A stretch of DNA of 64,000 bases from Phlebiopsis flavidoalba (lineage: Eukaryota > Basidiomycota > Agaricomycetes > Polyporales > Phanerochaetaceae). How positions within the stretch are numbered: position 1 is the stretch's first letter; each line of letters begins with the position of its first letter. The position numbers were made by a program, and so were the translations under genes. This document shows positions 34,074 to 44,646 of this stretch, piece by piece. The notes below the pieces were generated by a model, which saw only the letters and a list, made by a program, of their open reading frames with translations, ran no database searches and was not told where the DNA came from. The stretch is taken from assembly GCA_035772785.1 (NCBI GenBank), contig JAOCPU010000001.1, forward strand, positions 1-64,000, given 5' to 3'.

Positions 34074-34689
34074 AAAACACAACAACAGCTACTAGTAAGT
34101 CTCTGTCTGCGTCAGCCTTATGAGTGCTTAGTGAAAACTTGGTACCTAAATTTGAGGTTGTGTGAGAATACAGCATAGACTAAAAATCGACGCCTTCGTG
34201 CAGAGAAATCAAAACAATGCGGCCCTCTCACATATCCGCAAGGATTCGTCGTGGAACGCGGATGGCAACGGATGGCCCGCGGCCGGGGGCCGCCTGTCCT
34301 GCCCTTTTAGTACTTTCGGAACTTGCCGAACCCAATCACATGTATAATAGCAAAACTGAGATCACTATCTCCAGTTACGGCGAGACTCGGTCAGTGACTA
34401 CACAACACTGAGTGCTACCTCTGCTCTACTGTGGCATCAGTATAGGCGATTGGAACTTCAGAATAAGTCAAGCTTCTCTAAGTCGTTCAAGCAACGTACC
34501 GTTTCTGACAAATACTTACTTGCGAGCGAGGGCAACTCTCAAGTGGGTTCTGTATTTACACGACGACTCTGGACTCACCTCAAAGACTGAAGTAGAATAG
34601 CGCAGACGATCACTATCATTCTTGCGGATTCACACCCGCTAACGTCGCCGTGACCAGAGCCGGTGTTCAAATCTTCTGGCCAACCGCAG

Positions 34690-37046
34690 ACCCCATATAG
34701 TGAGCGAGAAGATGACATGCAATTCTACCTATCTCAATTTATTTCTCAAGACACAGATCCATGCTCAAATCGCGGCTTAGCTACCTCAAGAGCTCATTGA
34801 TCAAGTCATCGACTATCTTCACGACGACAAGAGGCGCTCTACGAATGCACCCTGGTCTGCAAAGCTTGGGTAGCCTCTAGCACGTTGCATCTCTTCTCGA
34901 GCTTCTCATGGCCTAGGTGTGTGCCAGGCGTGAATGTAATGTGTGTCGCAAAAAGTAAATTACCCTCGGCAGGGGTTACAAGCCCTTAAAAGGTCAAAAG
35001 ACGCGAGCGCCCTGATAAGCGTCTTGTAAGAAAGGAGAAATCCTGAAAAGGGCCTTGCAAGACGCGGATGATCTGGCAAGACGCCGTGGGAAGCGAGGCG
35101 CTTGCCAGGAAAAAGTAACAAATCTTTACTTACTGCATCTGATCCTGCTTTTTATCGGCTCTTCTCTCCCTATTTCTTACCCACTACTCATCCTTTATCA
35201 TTAATCTTTCTATTGCTCTTACAGTACTGTTTACTGCCTTACTTACTGTTCTACTGTTACTAGTTTCTACGCTATTCTATGAAGTGTCTACTATGGGATC
35301 GAACTTGCGACCTCGCGCGCACGTGCTACTGTTATTACACCAATCTCAAAACCACTAGGCTAAGTGTCCATTAGGGGGTAAAAAGCTGAATCCTATATAA
35401 CCGTCTATTCGCTCACTCAGAGAAATAACCACACTTGTTGTGTATTTCAACACCTGTAAGAGCAGCCATAGATGAATGATAGACTCCATATGCAAATAGG
35501 TTACACCTGTGCTTGTTTAAGTGAGAAAAGAGAGGCAGAGCTCGAGAGTCTACTAAGGCTAATTAGACGATCACTACGAGTTACTTACCAGTAACACTTC
35601 GGTAAGAAACGGCTACTGACTTTCTTCGCTATGATTAGGCGCCTGAGTTGGAGCGGACTTATGAGACGCTTTGAAGGGTCTTACAAGGCCGTTGCCGTCT
35701 TTTCAGCGCTCTCCAGATCCGCCGCGTCTGATAAGAGGTTACAAGTTTGATCTTGCCTTAACAGGGGCTTATTAGAGCGCCTCAAGGCTATCGTAAGATT
35801 TGGGTCTTATAAGGGGGTTTTACATTTTCCGACATGTCCTGAGGAACACAAAGCAGAGAAGACGCATACCCAGGTGCTTACGGTCGCTGTCCTCGTGCAG
35901 TCGTATACGCAAGGCCGTGCAGGAGTTCGAAATTCGGGAGCACAGCTGCCAGCTACTGCGCCTCCGGTCATCTCAGACGGAATATCAGGCTAGCTGGTCC
36001 AGTGGAACAACTTTTTCCGAATTTTGGACCTTATGCCGCGCCTCCATACCATCACTCGATTGCGACGCTGCCAGGTTCGTACAACCTCAAACTTCGACGC
36101 ACTTCCTCTAGCCCACCCCTTCTAGGACTCGCATACGCCACGTATTTCTTGACTGTGGATCAGGAGCGGAGCGCGTGGACCTCTCGATGTTACTCAACAT
36201 TGTCGCAAAAATGCCATCGCCTATCATCGCTGGAGATACGCTGCCTATATCCCGCAAACCACCCAGTCTCGGTGATACCCAGCTATCATTCCTGATCCCC
36301 TTGTCGACATCGAGAGTCTTAGCATCAGGTGCTCCGGCGAGTTTATAGGAAGCGTTACTGGACGCGTATCGAAAACACTCTTGAACTGCGCTTCCGTCAA
36401 GAGCTTTACCATTCCCCATGACCGACGTTTTACCCCCGAGGTCACGTCCTTCGTCCGACGTCTACCAAATCTCAAGTCAATATACTTCCGTGCGAGGAGG
36501 AATCATCCTCCCAGCTGCCTCACACACTTGCAATTGGATCGGCTGGAGCTGTCGAACTCTCATATCATCTGGAGAGCCCTCCCGTCGACCAGATGGTGAA
36601 ACGGGAAACATATGTCACTGAGGATGGACCTTGTGCGCAATCTCGAAGACTCATGTCGCATGCACCCAATGGCGAAAGTCGTCGATATCCACCTCGGACC
36701 TGCCAGAGTTACTGTGTCCGCCACAGCCCAACGCACAGTAAAGGTTCTAGCAGAGTCGGTTTTGTCGTTCCTGTCGAGTCGCGGGATTGGGAAGGGCTCG
36801 GCCGCGTTCTCCAGCGATACAAATCGCTACAGTCTCTTTATATTCGCATCAAAACCCGGTTTAGCACCTGTCGAGCGCGTTGTAGAAGCTGTGGAAGGGC
36901 TGGCACTCAGTCGGCTACCTGACACGATAATGCCCCTGCTGCAGGTTACCGTTGATGCAGAGCACCGTCCCGCCAGGACAAATTTCCCCTTCGTCCTGTT
37001 TACGTTAGGCTGCCCAATCTCGCACATCGGTGAGAGACAGGGATAA
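34690..37046 (+). CDS. F-box-like/leucine-rich protein with an inserted repeat element
   Basis: The N-terminal part at 34780-34920 reads LPQELIDQVIDYLHDDK, then ECTLVCKAWVASSTLHLFSS, which is an F-box-like domain (Skp1-binding part of SCF ubiquitin ligases) of the agaricomycete type. Then an 885-base element interrupts the gene (see separate entry), probably inside an intron that begins gtgtgt near 34917. The gene resumes after about 35835: AVQEFEIREHSCQLLRLRSS (35918-35975), QLFPNFGPYAAPPYHHS (36010-36060), FLTVDQERSAW, LPNLKSIYF (36460), then ATAQRTVKVLAESVLSFLSS (36720-36780) and LAPVERVVEAVEGLALSRLP before a stop at 37046. The later blocks resemble the leucine-rich scoring regions of such F-box proteins, usually expanded and fast evolving in mushrooms. 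The start lies near 34690-34760 and is not fixed. Function beyond protein binding is unknown. Confidence 0.65.
34947..35831. mobile_element. 885-base inverted-repeat element with an internal tRNA-like promoter
   Basis: The ends are imperfect inverted repeats: the left end begins cgcaaaaagtaaattaccc and the right end, read from its outer edge on the other strand, begins cggaaaatgtaaaaccccc. Inside, subterminal blocks at about 34990-35110 and 35640-35800 are also inverted copies of each other; a good stretch is ccagatc...ccgcgtct on the plus strand near 35715, matched on the minus strand near 35065-35090. Short gcgtcttgtaag/gcaagacgc motifs recur. No transposase or other coding sequence is visible, so it would be non-autonomous. 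A clean target-site duplication was not found (flanks atgtgtgt and acatgtcc are not equal). The element lies within the F-box gene. It could be a MITE or foldback transposon that captured a SINE, or a composite of two insertions. Confidence 0.6.
35290..35370 (-). repeat. tRNA-derived Pol III promoter (SINE head) inside the element
   Basis: The minus strand has a perfect A-box consensus, TAGCCTAGTGG (35352-35362), and about 50 bases later a good B-box, AGTTCGATCCC (35295-35305). Order and distance are those of a tRNA gene, and GGACACT precedes the A-box in the place of an acceptor strand. The T-stem and acceptor stem do not pair properly and no anticodon arm is convincing, so this is a tRNA-derived sequence, not a working tRNA gene. 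It fits the 5' head of a SINE transcribed on the minus strand. Confidence 0.6.
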
Positions 37047-37390
37047 TCCTTGCTCTACCATGTTTATGCATGTGTAGTTTTTCATTCCTGTAAAACTCGC
37101 TCGGTACGACATGTGCACCTTATTTACGGTAGACAGTAAATGCGCTGGTGACAATTGCGCGGACTCTCTGATTCGTATGCAACGGAGATTTGCCCTGCGG
37201 GAAACCTCGAAATCGAAGAAGTAATCTCCCTTTGTCGAAGCGTGTAGAAGAGAGTGCAGATATGCGTTGACACACAAGCGCGTCCAGAGCCTGGTGGGGC
37301 TCCTAATCACGAGCATGAGTATTCGAGAGGAGCACATGAGACCGACGACAGTACGTAGAGCCCAGAATCCATGTGTCTTCACCTAATCTG

Positions 37391-38368
37391 TCACTCAAGC
37401 TTGCCTTCATCGCGTCCGTGTACTTGCTGTCTCGCCGCGTTCATATATCTATGGCGGTGGCACATATGTAGGAAGAAGTGACAGAAGTCCAGCAATAGTG
37501 AGAGGAGCCGAGGAGGGGTGTTGAGGGATATTGTGAATGCACCACCGGAGAAAGGACAGGATGAAGAAACTACAGCAGTCGGGTCGGGAGAGAGTTTTGT
37601 CAAGAGGTTAGTGGACGATGAGCTAAACGCGACCTGGAGACTGACGCGTCATTTCTAGTCCAGATACGAGTTGTGACGCGAGCGTACCAGTGCTGCATGG
37701 ATGTTACCCTCCAATCAGCGAGACCCAGGCCCTGCTTTCGTCCCTCGCCTCGATGTTCTTGTACCCTTCAAGCTCGCCTGGCTCTTCTCCCAAGCGGCCA
37801 CTGACCCATTCCGGTATGTGATTCCGTGCAGGTAGTAGCACTTCTCCTTCTCCGTCATCTTTGACTTTGGTGTCCTTTGCCACAACAAGGGTTGCCGGAA
37901 GCGAAGGTTGGCGGTGGAACTAAGCGAGTCAAATGAGACATGCAAGTTGGGTAACCGGCCGTCTACAGCACCCGACGGCGAGACGTCCCACCGTACAGCA
38001 ATCTTAGCAGATTCGCAGCTTGTGAAAAATTTGAGCGCAAGATAGGCCTGCCATTTCAGACATTCCACGTCTCCACTAAGTACATTGGAGTCCGAACAGG
38101 TCCGCGGGATTTGACCCATAACGTTGGGTAGTCGGATGGTGGTTGAGCCTGGTATGGTGATGTTGTGTTGGCGGGTAGGTATACAGAGGAAATTGAGAGA
38201 AGAGTGTACGGGATGGGCGCCTGGCAGGACTGTCGCCATCTTAATGTTGTAGGAGGTTGCAGGCTGGGCTTGAAAGCTCAGAGAGTCGAAGCGCGTTGTC
38301 GACTCTCGCTCGCCGAGTGTCCCGACGCAAAAAGCGCGATGGCTGCACGTGACAATAGAACGAGCCAT
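37391..38368 (-). CDS. Hypothetical protein
   Basis: I do not recognise this protein. The minus strand carries the longest uninterrupted ORF of this part (217 codons, 37715-38368), starting MARSIVTCSHRAF. Central parts look like real protein: ITIPGSTTIRLPNVMGQIPR, VECLKWQAYLALKFFTSCES, AKIAVRWDVSPSGAVDGRLP, NLHVSFDSLSSTANLRFRQP and KEKCYYLHGITYRNGSVAAW. A possible continuation across frames to about 37391 contains a hydrophobic SLLLDFCHFFLHMCHRH. No domain, signal peptide or membrane segment is clear in the main ORF. The gene is convergent with the F-box gene and divergent from the next MFS gene. Given how often frames break in this sequence, an intact 650-base frame may be partly fortuitous. 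Confidence 0.4.
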
Positions 38369-39139
38369 GACTTCGAAGTTTAAAATGCTGACTGTCCTCA
38401 GCTCTTGACCACTACTTGAAGAGGTCTCATAGTAATAATGAATTGTATGCTCAACTTACGTAGTTGATTTCGTGTTCTGCCGTTCTGCACGAAGTCTCAG
38501 ACCGTGGCGGGCATGCCGCCGCTTGCTCTCGTTTCGCCGCCGGACTCAAAATACCACGTGTTTGCGGATCAGCCGACGGATTATTGCCGCCTTTTTGGCT
38601 CAAAAGTCCGGCTGGACGCCGAGCTCCTCCTCTGCCCATTAGTCGCAAAACTACTGCTACAATGACCAGCCGTTTTAACCGATTCTCTAGCCTACAAACT
38701 TCCTCTATGATTTTTGGTTACTCAAAATATCCAACAGTGCACCTATTCCAGCCATCACCGACGCATAATGCTCAACTTCTCTGCAAAATCTTTGCAACTC
38801 CTCCACCGAGGTTCACGGAGGTTCAGAGAAGCTCACCCTGAATGAAACCGATCAGTACCCGCCCCTTGCAGTTCCTGAATATCATGACTACCGATACACC
38901 AATCAATGTTAGACAATATGACCCTAATTCTGTCTGATGTCTTTGCGTTTTCTCAGGCATTGTATATTCGTGGCATCGGGTAGTCACGAGCTACTAACTT
39001 CAAACTCTAACCCCTGAGTCCAGATATCGGCGGTTTTGCGTCTCCATTAGGCCCCTCCTCGTCTGCGCTGCTGAGCTACGTACTTTACCCGCGACGTCGC
39101 CTATCCGAAACTCACAACGACATGAAGAAGGCAAAGACT

Positions 39140-39147
39140 TATAAAAG
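39140..39147 (+). promoter_or_regulatory. TATA-like box of MFS transporter 1
   Basis: The sequence tataaaag lies 58-65 bases upstream of the ATG at 39205, close to the ideal distance for a TATA promoter with a short leader. Confidence 0.6.
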
Positions 39148-39204
39148 GGCGCATGTCATGCTTTAGGATTGGCATCCTGTTGATCCCTAGGGTCCTCACT
39201 GCAG

Positions 39205-41657
39205 ATGTCGCCCTCCACATCTCTCGCCGATCCTGAAAAAGGAGGAGGAGCATCACCATCGAGTCCTGCGCCCTCACTGCGAGCATGCAACAGTTGTGTT
39301 ATCAGAGGTGGACGTTGCGGCAGGGGTAGTTGCTGGAAAAGACTTAGACGTGGTCGACGACGCAGAAGCGAAACGTGTATTGTGAGTGTGTCATGTTCTG
39401 GGTCTTACACCAACCAACTGACCAGGCCATAGACGCAAGATCGACTTGCACATCCTCCCGTTAATGTGCTTGTAGGTAGTCCGAATGAGCGCATATACCT
39501 AAGTTTCATGATGATTGAAATACTAGTGATATTCCTCCTTCAGTACGCGGATAAGAACGCCCTTGGGCAAAGTGCTGTCTTGGGACTCCTGTACGTTTAA
39601 CCAATCTCTTTTCAATCCTCTCTAATGCTCTTGTAGTAAAGATGCACACTTGACACAACATCAATATAACCAACTGGGCACGATTTTTCTATGTCTTCTA
39701 CCTCGCTGCCGAGTTCCCACAGAATTTTCGCGCTCCAGCGCTTCCCCGTGGCAAAGGTCCTCTCGGTGAACATCTTTCTATGGGCGGTGCTGCTGTTATG
39801 CCATGCTGCGGCAAAGAGCTTTGCGGCTCTCGCGACTGTACGCACACTCCTGGCGCTGGCCGAGAGTGCGATCATGCCTGGTTTCATCGTGGTCACCGGT
39901 ATGTTTTACACGCGTGATGAGGCTATCAAGAGGGTTGGAAGCTGGTGTGAAGTATCCCCGTTATTCTTTGCGTTGCCAATCTGATCCTTGATGTTTCATT
40001 CCAGTCCTGATGGACGGTGTTGCTATCATCGTTCTGGGATTTGTTGCGTTCGGCGTCGGGCACATCAAGCACACAAGCTTCGCCCCTTGGCAATGGCTGA
40101 ACGTCATATTCGGTCTCGATCACCCATCATCGCATCTGTTTTTATTTTGGTATGTGTCGAGTGTTCACGATGTCTCTTTGCTAACGTGATATCGTTAGGT
40201 TTCTATTTCCAGACAACCCCTAACTACCGCACGGTTCCTCACCAACCCTCAGAGCGCATTGTCGCCGTGGCTCGCATCCGCTCGAATCAGACGGGAATTG
40301 AGAACAAGCGATTCAAGAAAGCCCAGTAAGCCTTTGATCTCATGTTTCGGGGTCAATCCGTCTCGGCGCGCGTGGTTTGGCAATGTAACACATCGAAGTG
40401 TGGTTATGCTGTTTGCAGTCCGCTCACCGTTGTGATTTAAATCACTCGATAAGGCAGATATTTGTTTCTGATCACGTCGTGAAGATACCTCATCGCTTAT
40501 GAACACCCCCTCTCCTAATTTTCTTCTCGCCGTAAAAGAGCGATCCTGACTCCTTTGCTACGAATGATCGGTTTATAGGTTGATCGAATGTCTTAAAGAC
40601 CCCAAGACCTGGCATGTGGTTTTTCTATGCCGCCTTCTCGTACGTTTAATGATCCTCTCGCATTGAAAAAAAAATGATAAAAGAGCTGAAATTCCGCGCC
40701 CATATAGCCAAGTCTCAAACTCTCTATACCCAACCAACGAGGGCTGATAGTCTCAGAGTTTGGATTCACCAGTCTCCAGACAACCCTCCTTGGCTGTGTC
40801 GACGGCGTCGTCCTCAGTACCGCCACTCTTGTCATTCTCATCGTGAACATCACTGGTTACTGAGACCGAGTCACAGTTCTAGCAGTCATCATTTCAACCA
40901 CGCTTGCAACGCGCATACCAAACTCACGCGCATATGTGGGGATTTGGGGGGCTACTGTGTCGCGATACTGGGCGCCATACTTCTGAACACACTCCCTTCA
41001 CGACTCAAAGTCGGTTTGTTTGTGCAGCTATTGGCTCGGAGGTGCAGTGTACACTTGATATGATTTGCGCGAATGGACACTTATGATAATTGTGTAGCTG
41101 GGGGCTCGTTTGCCCCGTTCGTAATCGCACTCGCCTGGGTTGGTTCATCCACAGCGGGGCATACCAAACGTGCGCCCTCTACTCCCCTTGATGACTGGAG
41201 TAAATTTAATGATCGCATCCTGCGCAGGTGTGTCTACAAATGCAATCATGATAATCGGCTATGCGTTGGGTAACGCTGTGGGGCCGCAGCCGTGGAAGGC
41301 AAAGTTATAAACCGAGGTACGTGCTCGCCTGCTGTTTCCCGTTCCCTCATTCAGTCATCCGGCGAAATCTACACAGAAATCACGTACCGTGGATAGTCAT
41401 CTCTGTCTGTTGGGCAACATCAGGACTCATCATGCTTCTGATTCGACGGCATCTCGCAAGAGCAAATAACATGCGCCACCACGAGAGTATACTCTCTAGC
41501 GATAACTCGATGGGAGCTAGACGTGCGAAAGGGAGCGATGAAGGATTCAGCGTCTGGGGAGGCGTATTTGCAAGATGGGAAGATGCTGCAGAAAGTTGAC
41601 AAAGCATTTCTGGACCTAACAGACATCCAAAACCGGTCGTTTCGATACGTGCTGTGA
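39205..41657 (+). CDS. MFS transporter, allantoate-permease (Dal5-like) family, copy 1
   Basis: Plasma-membrane major facilitator of the anion:cation symporter family, whose members carry allantoate, ureidosuccinate, nicotinate, pantothenate and other organic anions. Start MSPSTSLADPEKGG at 39205. Blocks in order: RKIDLHILPLMCL (39432), YADKNALGQSAVLGLL (39544-39590), FYVFYLAAEFPQNFALQRFP in shifted frames (39690-39745), VNIFLWAVLLLCHAAAKSF (39768-39826), SAIMPGFIVVTGMFYTRDEA (39868-39930), LMDGVAIIVLGFVAFGVGHI (40009-40068), RFLTNPQ, LIECLKDPKTWHVVFLC (40583-40630), FTSLQTTLLGC, NHVPWIVISVCWATSGLIML (41380-41440), and the family tail DLTDIQNRSFRYVL ending at 41655-41657. About nine introns and frequent one-base indels. 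The substrate cannot be inferred. It is a paralogue of the gene at 53.3-55.8 kb, with which it shares the same order of blocks and the same C-terminal signature. Confidence 0.9.
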
Positions 41658-44646
41658 GCTGTTGAACTCCGCACTTATCGCATCGACGGACATACACTAA
41701 GTAGTTGGCTCGAAGCAACGAATACACACACCACGCTGTGCTTCTTATTGCCCCGATACTTGACAGAAATGTGGAATGTATACATAAGTACTGCAAGGGT
41801 ACAACGACGTGACTGCATTTATAGAGGCTAAATCCATTCAACAAGCTTTGCAGTTGAGTATGCGCCGCAGATTTCACTACATCAAGTTCCGTATTGGTTG
41901 CGCACTTGACTTAATTGAATGGATTCGAGTTTCCACTGTGCGCTGTACTATCATGTACTGATGTGGAAATGTACATCGGTCATCATTTACACCAGACGCT
42001 CCTCCTCACTTCTTAGACATGTCAACGTATTACACTCGGAATTTCAGCTCCTTTGTGACGCATACTTGCTTCTCTCGACCTCTGGTCATTGCGGCTCTTG
42101 GCCTCATGGCTTGATTTACAACTTACTCCTTGTCTCCTTTTTTTCTTCATAGACGGTGTAAACGACAGCCGATTCATAGCAAGAGTTTAGTCAGGATAGC
42201 TAGCGTACCACAGAGCTCAATAATGTATTTTTCACTCATGAATGTTATGCAGTGTCCGTCGCCGATGGTTGGAAGTTATAAATCCTGCTTTGGACAACGG
42301 GTAAATTCAAGACCCTCATAGTGAGCTCATTTCATTTTTTATGAACATGATGAGAAGTCTACATCATGGCAATCACGGAGTACGAATACTTCGCTGAGAT
42401 CAATACTTCGCTTGGATCATGAAGATGACCGCCGAGTGATCTCGATGGCTCAGGCGAGCCCCCTTGAACACTAATGGCTGATAGAAAAGGCGTTGCGCAA
42501 GATATAAATGCTACGATCTCAGGTGACTACCCAGTTAGCTACCCCAAAGCCTACTCCATCTCACAGCCTCGTTGCACAATACTACTACTGGGAGGATACT
42601 AGCCAGCGTGACCTCGTGTTCAAGCGGCACGGTAGTATGACCTCATCTACAACCTTCGAAGAGCTTGTGAAGGTTGTCGTTAAGCTGCAAAAACCTGATA
42701 GAAATAGAATCTGTCACAAGGGATAGACGTGCTGCCCATCGTAATCGCAGAAACTGGATGTTTCGGTATGTACATTACGTGACCTTACAAAGAGCCCCTT
42801 GACTCAATGAGTTTTACTAGGAGGTGTTTACTATTCTCATTTTACTATCTCTTATTACATTATGCATATGCAAGTCCTTTGATCACTATTGGCGACATTA
42901 CAGCTAAGACCAAAACATCCAGGCGTAAACGGCATTCAATACTCTATCAAATCATTCATGGGTGTATTATGCTTGGTTATGTATGTGATGGCGGCCACAC
43001 ACTGGGCACTCACAATTCCGGAGCACTTCAGACCTGGATGATGTGCTATAAACAAACATGCTTATCAAACCGAGAGCTTTGTTCAAACTCTAGTGTCGAA
43101 CTCGAGTAACACATCAAGCCTGAGTAGCACTTCAAGCTCGGCTCTCGACTCCGGGACAAGAATTGTGGCGTGCAAACTAGCCTCTACTCGAGACAGTGTA
43201 TTCGGTTCTTTTTTGAATCCGTCTCAGTGTCACAGCTCCTCTGATTACTGTAAACGCAAGTACCGTATTATACTTGTGATTAAAACTTGAATAGGCTCTA
43301 AACTCGCAATTCTAGGTGATCATCGAGCGACATAATTGTGCATATGGCGCGCATATGCTGTCTATGGCCTGGGAGACGATCTATGTCCAAGTAATCTCTG
43401 TCATATTAGTTTCTGGCAACCCTCAGTGAGTCGCTCACACCCTAGAGCGAGAGAGTAAACCAGTGATGTTTCATCAAATTGACAGTTTTGTGGTCTTCCG
43501 TTTTCTGACAAAAACTTCAGCATGTCATTCGCAGCAGCTTGAAAACGGCCCTAGGCACGGGAGCGTTTTTGCGTCAATAGTTTTTGCGGACGGGTTTCCC
43601 CCCCCCGGTCAAGCGACTAATCGTGCTACATGGGGTTACGAATTTATGGGCCACTTCACTTTTGTCGCTGTGAAGACATGGTATGAACAGCTCCTCCGTG
43701 CGTTGAGGGGGCCGCGTTGAGTTTTAAATGAAAAGTGTCCTCGCATTTAGTCTAATAAAAAAAACGAACGGTGTTGCCGCCGTAGGATACACCGCAAAAC
43801 TGTTTTCGCGATCTCAACGCAGGCGGTTTATGAGTACAAACCACGAAAATTATGTTGCTGTTAATAGAGCTTGGTTTGTTTCTACTCTTTGATGTGGGTA
43901 AGTGCCCAGCCCCAGACTCATCTTGTGAGCCGCTACTTCATTGTACTAGTCTGCTATGGTGGTGTCTGTCATACTTGATATACGCCGTGCCAGCGAAGCG
44001 TGTAGGCGGTAGAGGATTCCCAGGTTATGCTCTTCAACGTCATGAAATCGGGATTGATTGACTATAATTGTGCGTTTATCTCCCTTGGCTACTACAGGAG
44101 TTTCTAATCGTAGAAATTCATGGAATAGGGAATGTACCCAACTGCGCTTCGTCATCATAGTTGCTCTCACGAATTCATACCACGAGCCGAACACTACCCC
44201 ACGGTTCGTACACCCCAAATCTCCCCTTTACGTAGTCTGGTAGTTTCAAGAGCGTATCCTCGGGGCAATGCGTTCGATGACGAATCTTGTGAATGTTATA
44301 GGCGAAAATGACTCGCCCGCAGAAGAGTTGATCTGAAGGCTTTTGGAGGGTCTCTGCTTCGGCCGGTCATTGGCTGTTCGACATAGTTTTCTCTTCACAT
44401 AGCCAATGATCAATAATTTCTATGTGCGGGTTTTATATTTTGCCAACAACATCGCAGCGAGTATCCATGATGCCAGGAAACATTTAAACACCTGAAGCAT
44501 GATTATCGCGATGAGCTGTATATTGCCCGTCATAAACGAGTCACAAGCACATAGGTTATCATTGTGTATCGGCTATGTCAAAAGGAAACACGGCAATCCG
44601 CATGGTCTCACTGTATCAGAGGTCCACTTATCATAGGGGCCGACTC
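41658..44646. other. 3 kb stretch without a recognised gene
   Basis: Short ORFs on both strands show no family resemblance. The plus strand at 43090-43170 reads SNSSNTSSLSSTSSSA, a Ser-rich low-complexity patch like those found in secreted or cell-surface proteins, but no signal peptide or conserved exon could be attached to it. A run of ten C lies near 43600. Confidence 0.35.

Noticed and set aside
35290..35370. A functional tRNA gene on the minus strand
   Set aside because: The A-box and B-box are good, but acceptor, anticodon and T stems do not pair, so it is treated as a tRNA-derived repeat.
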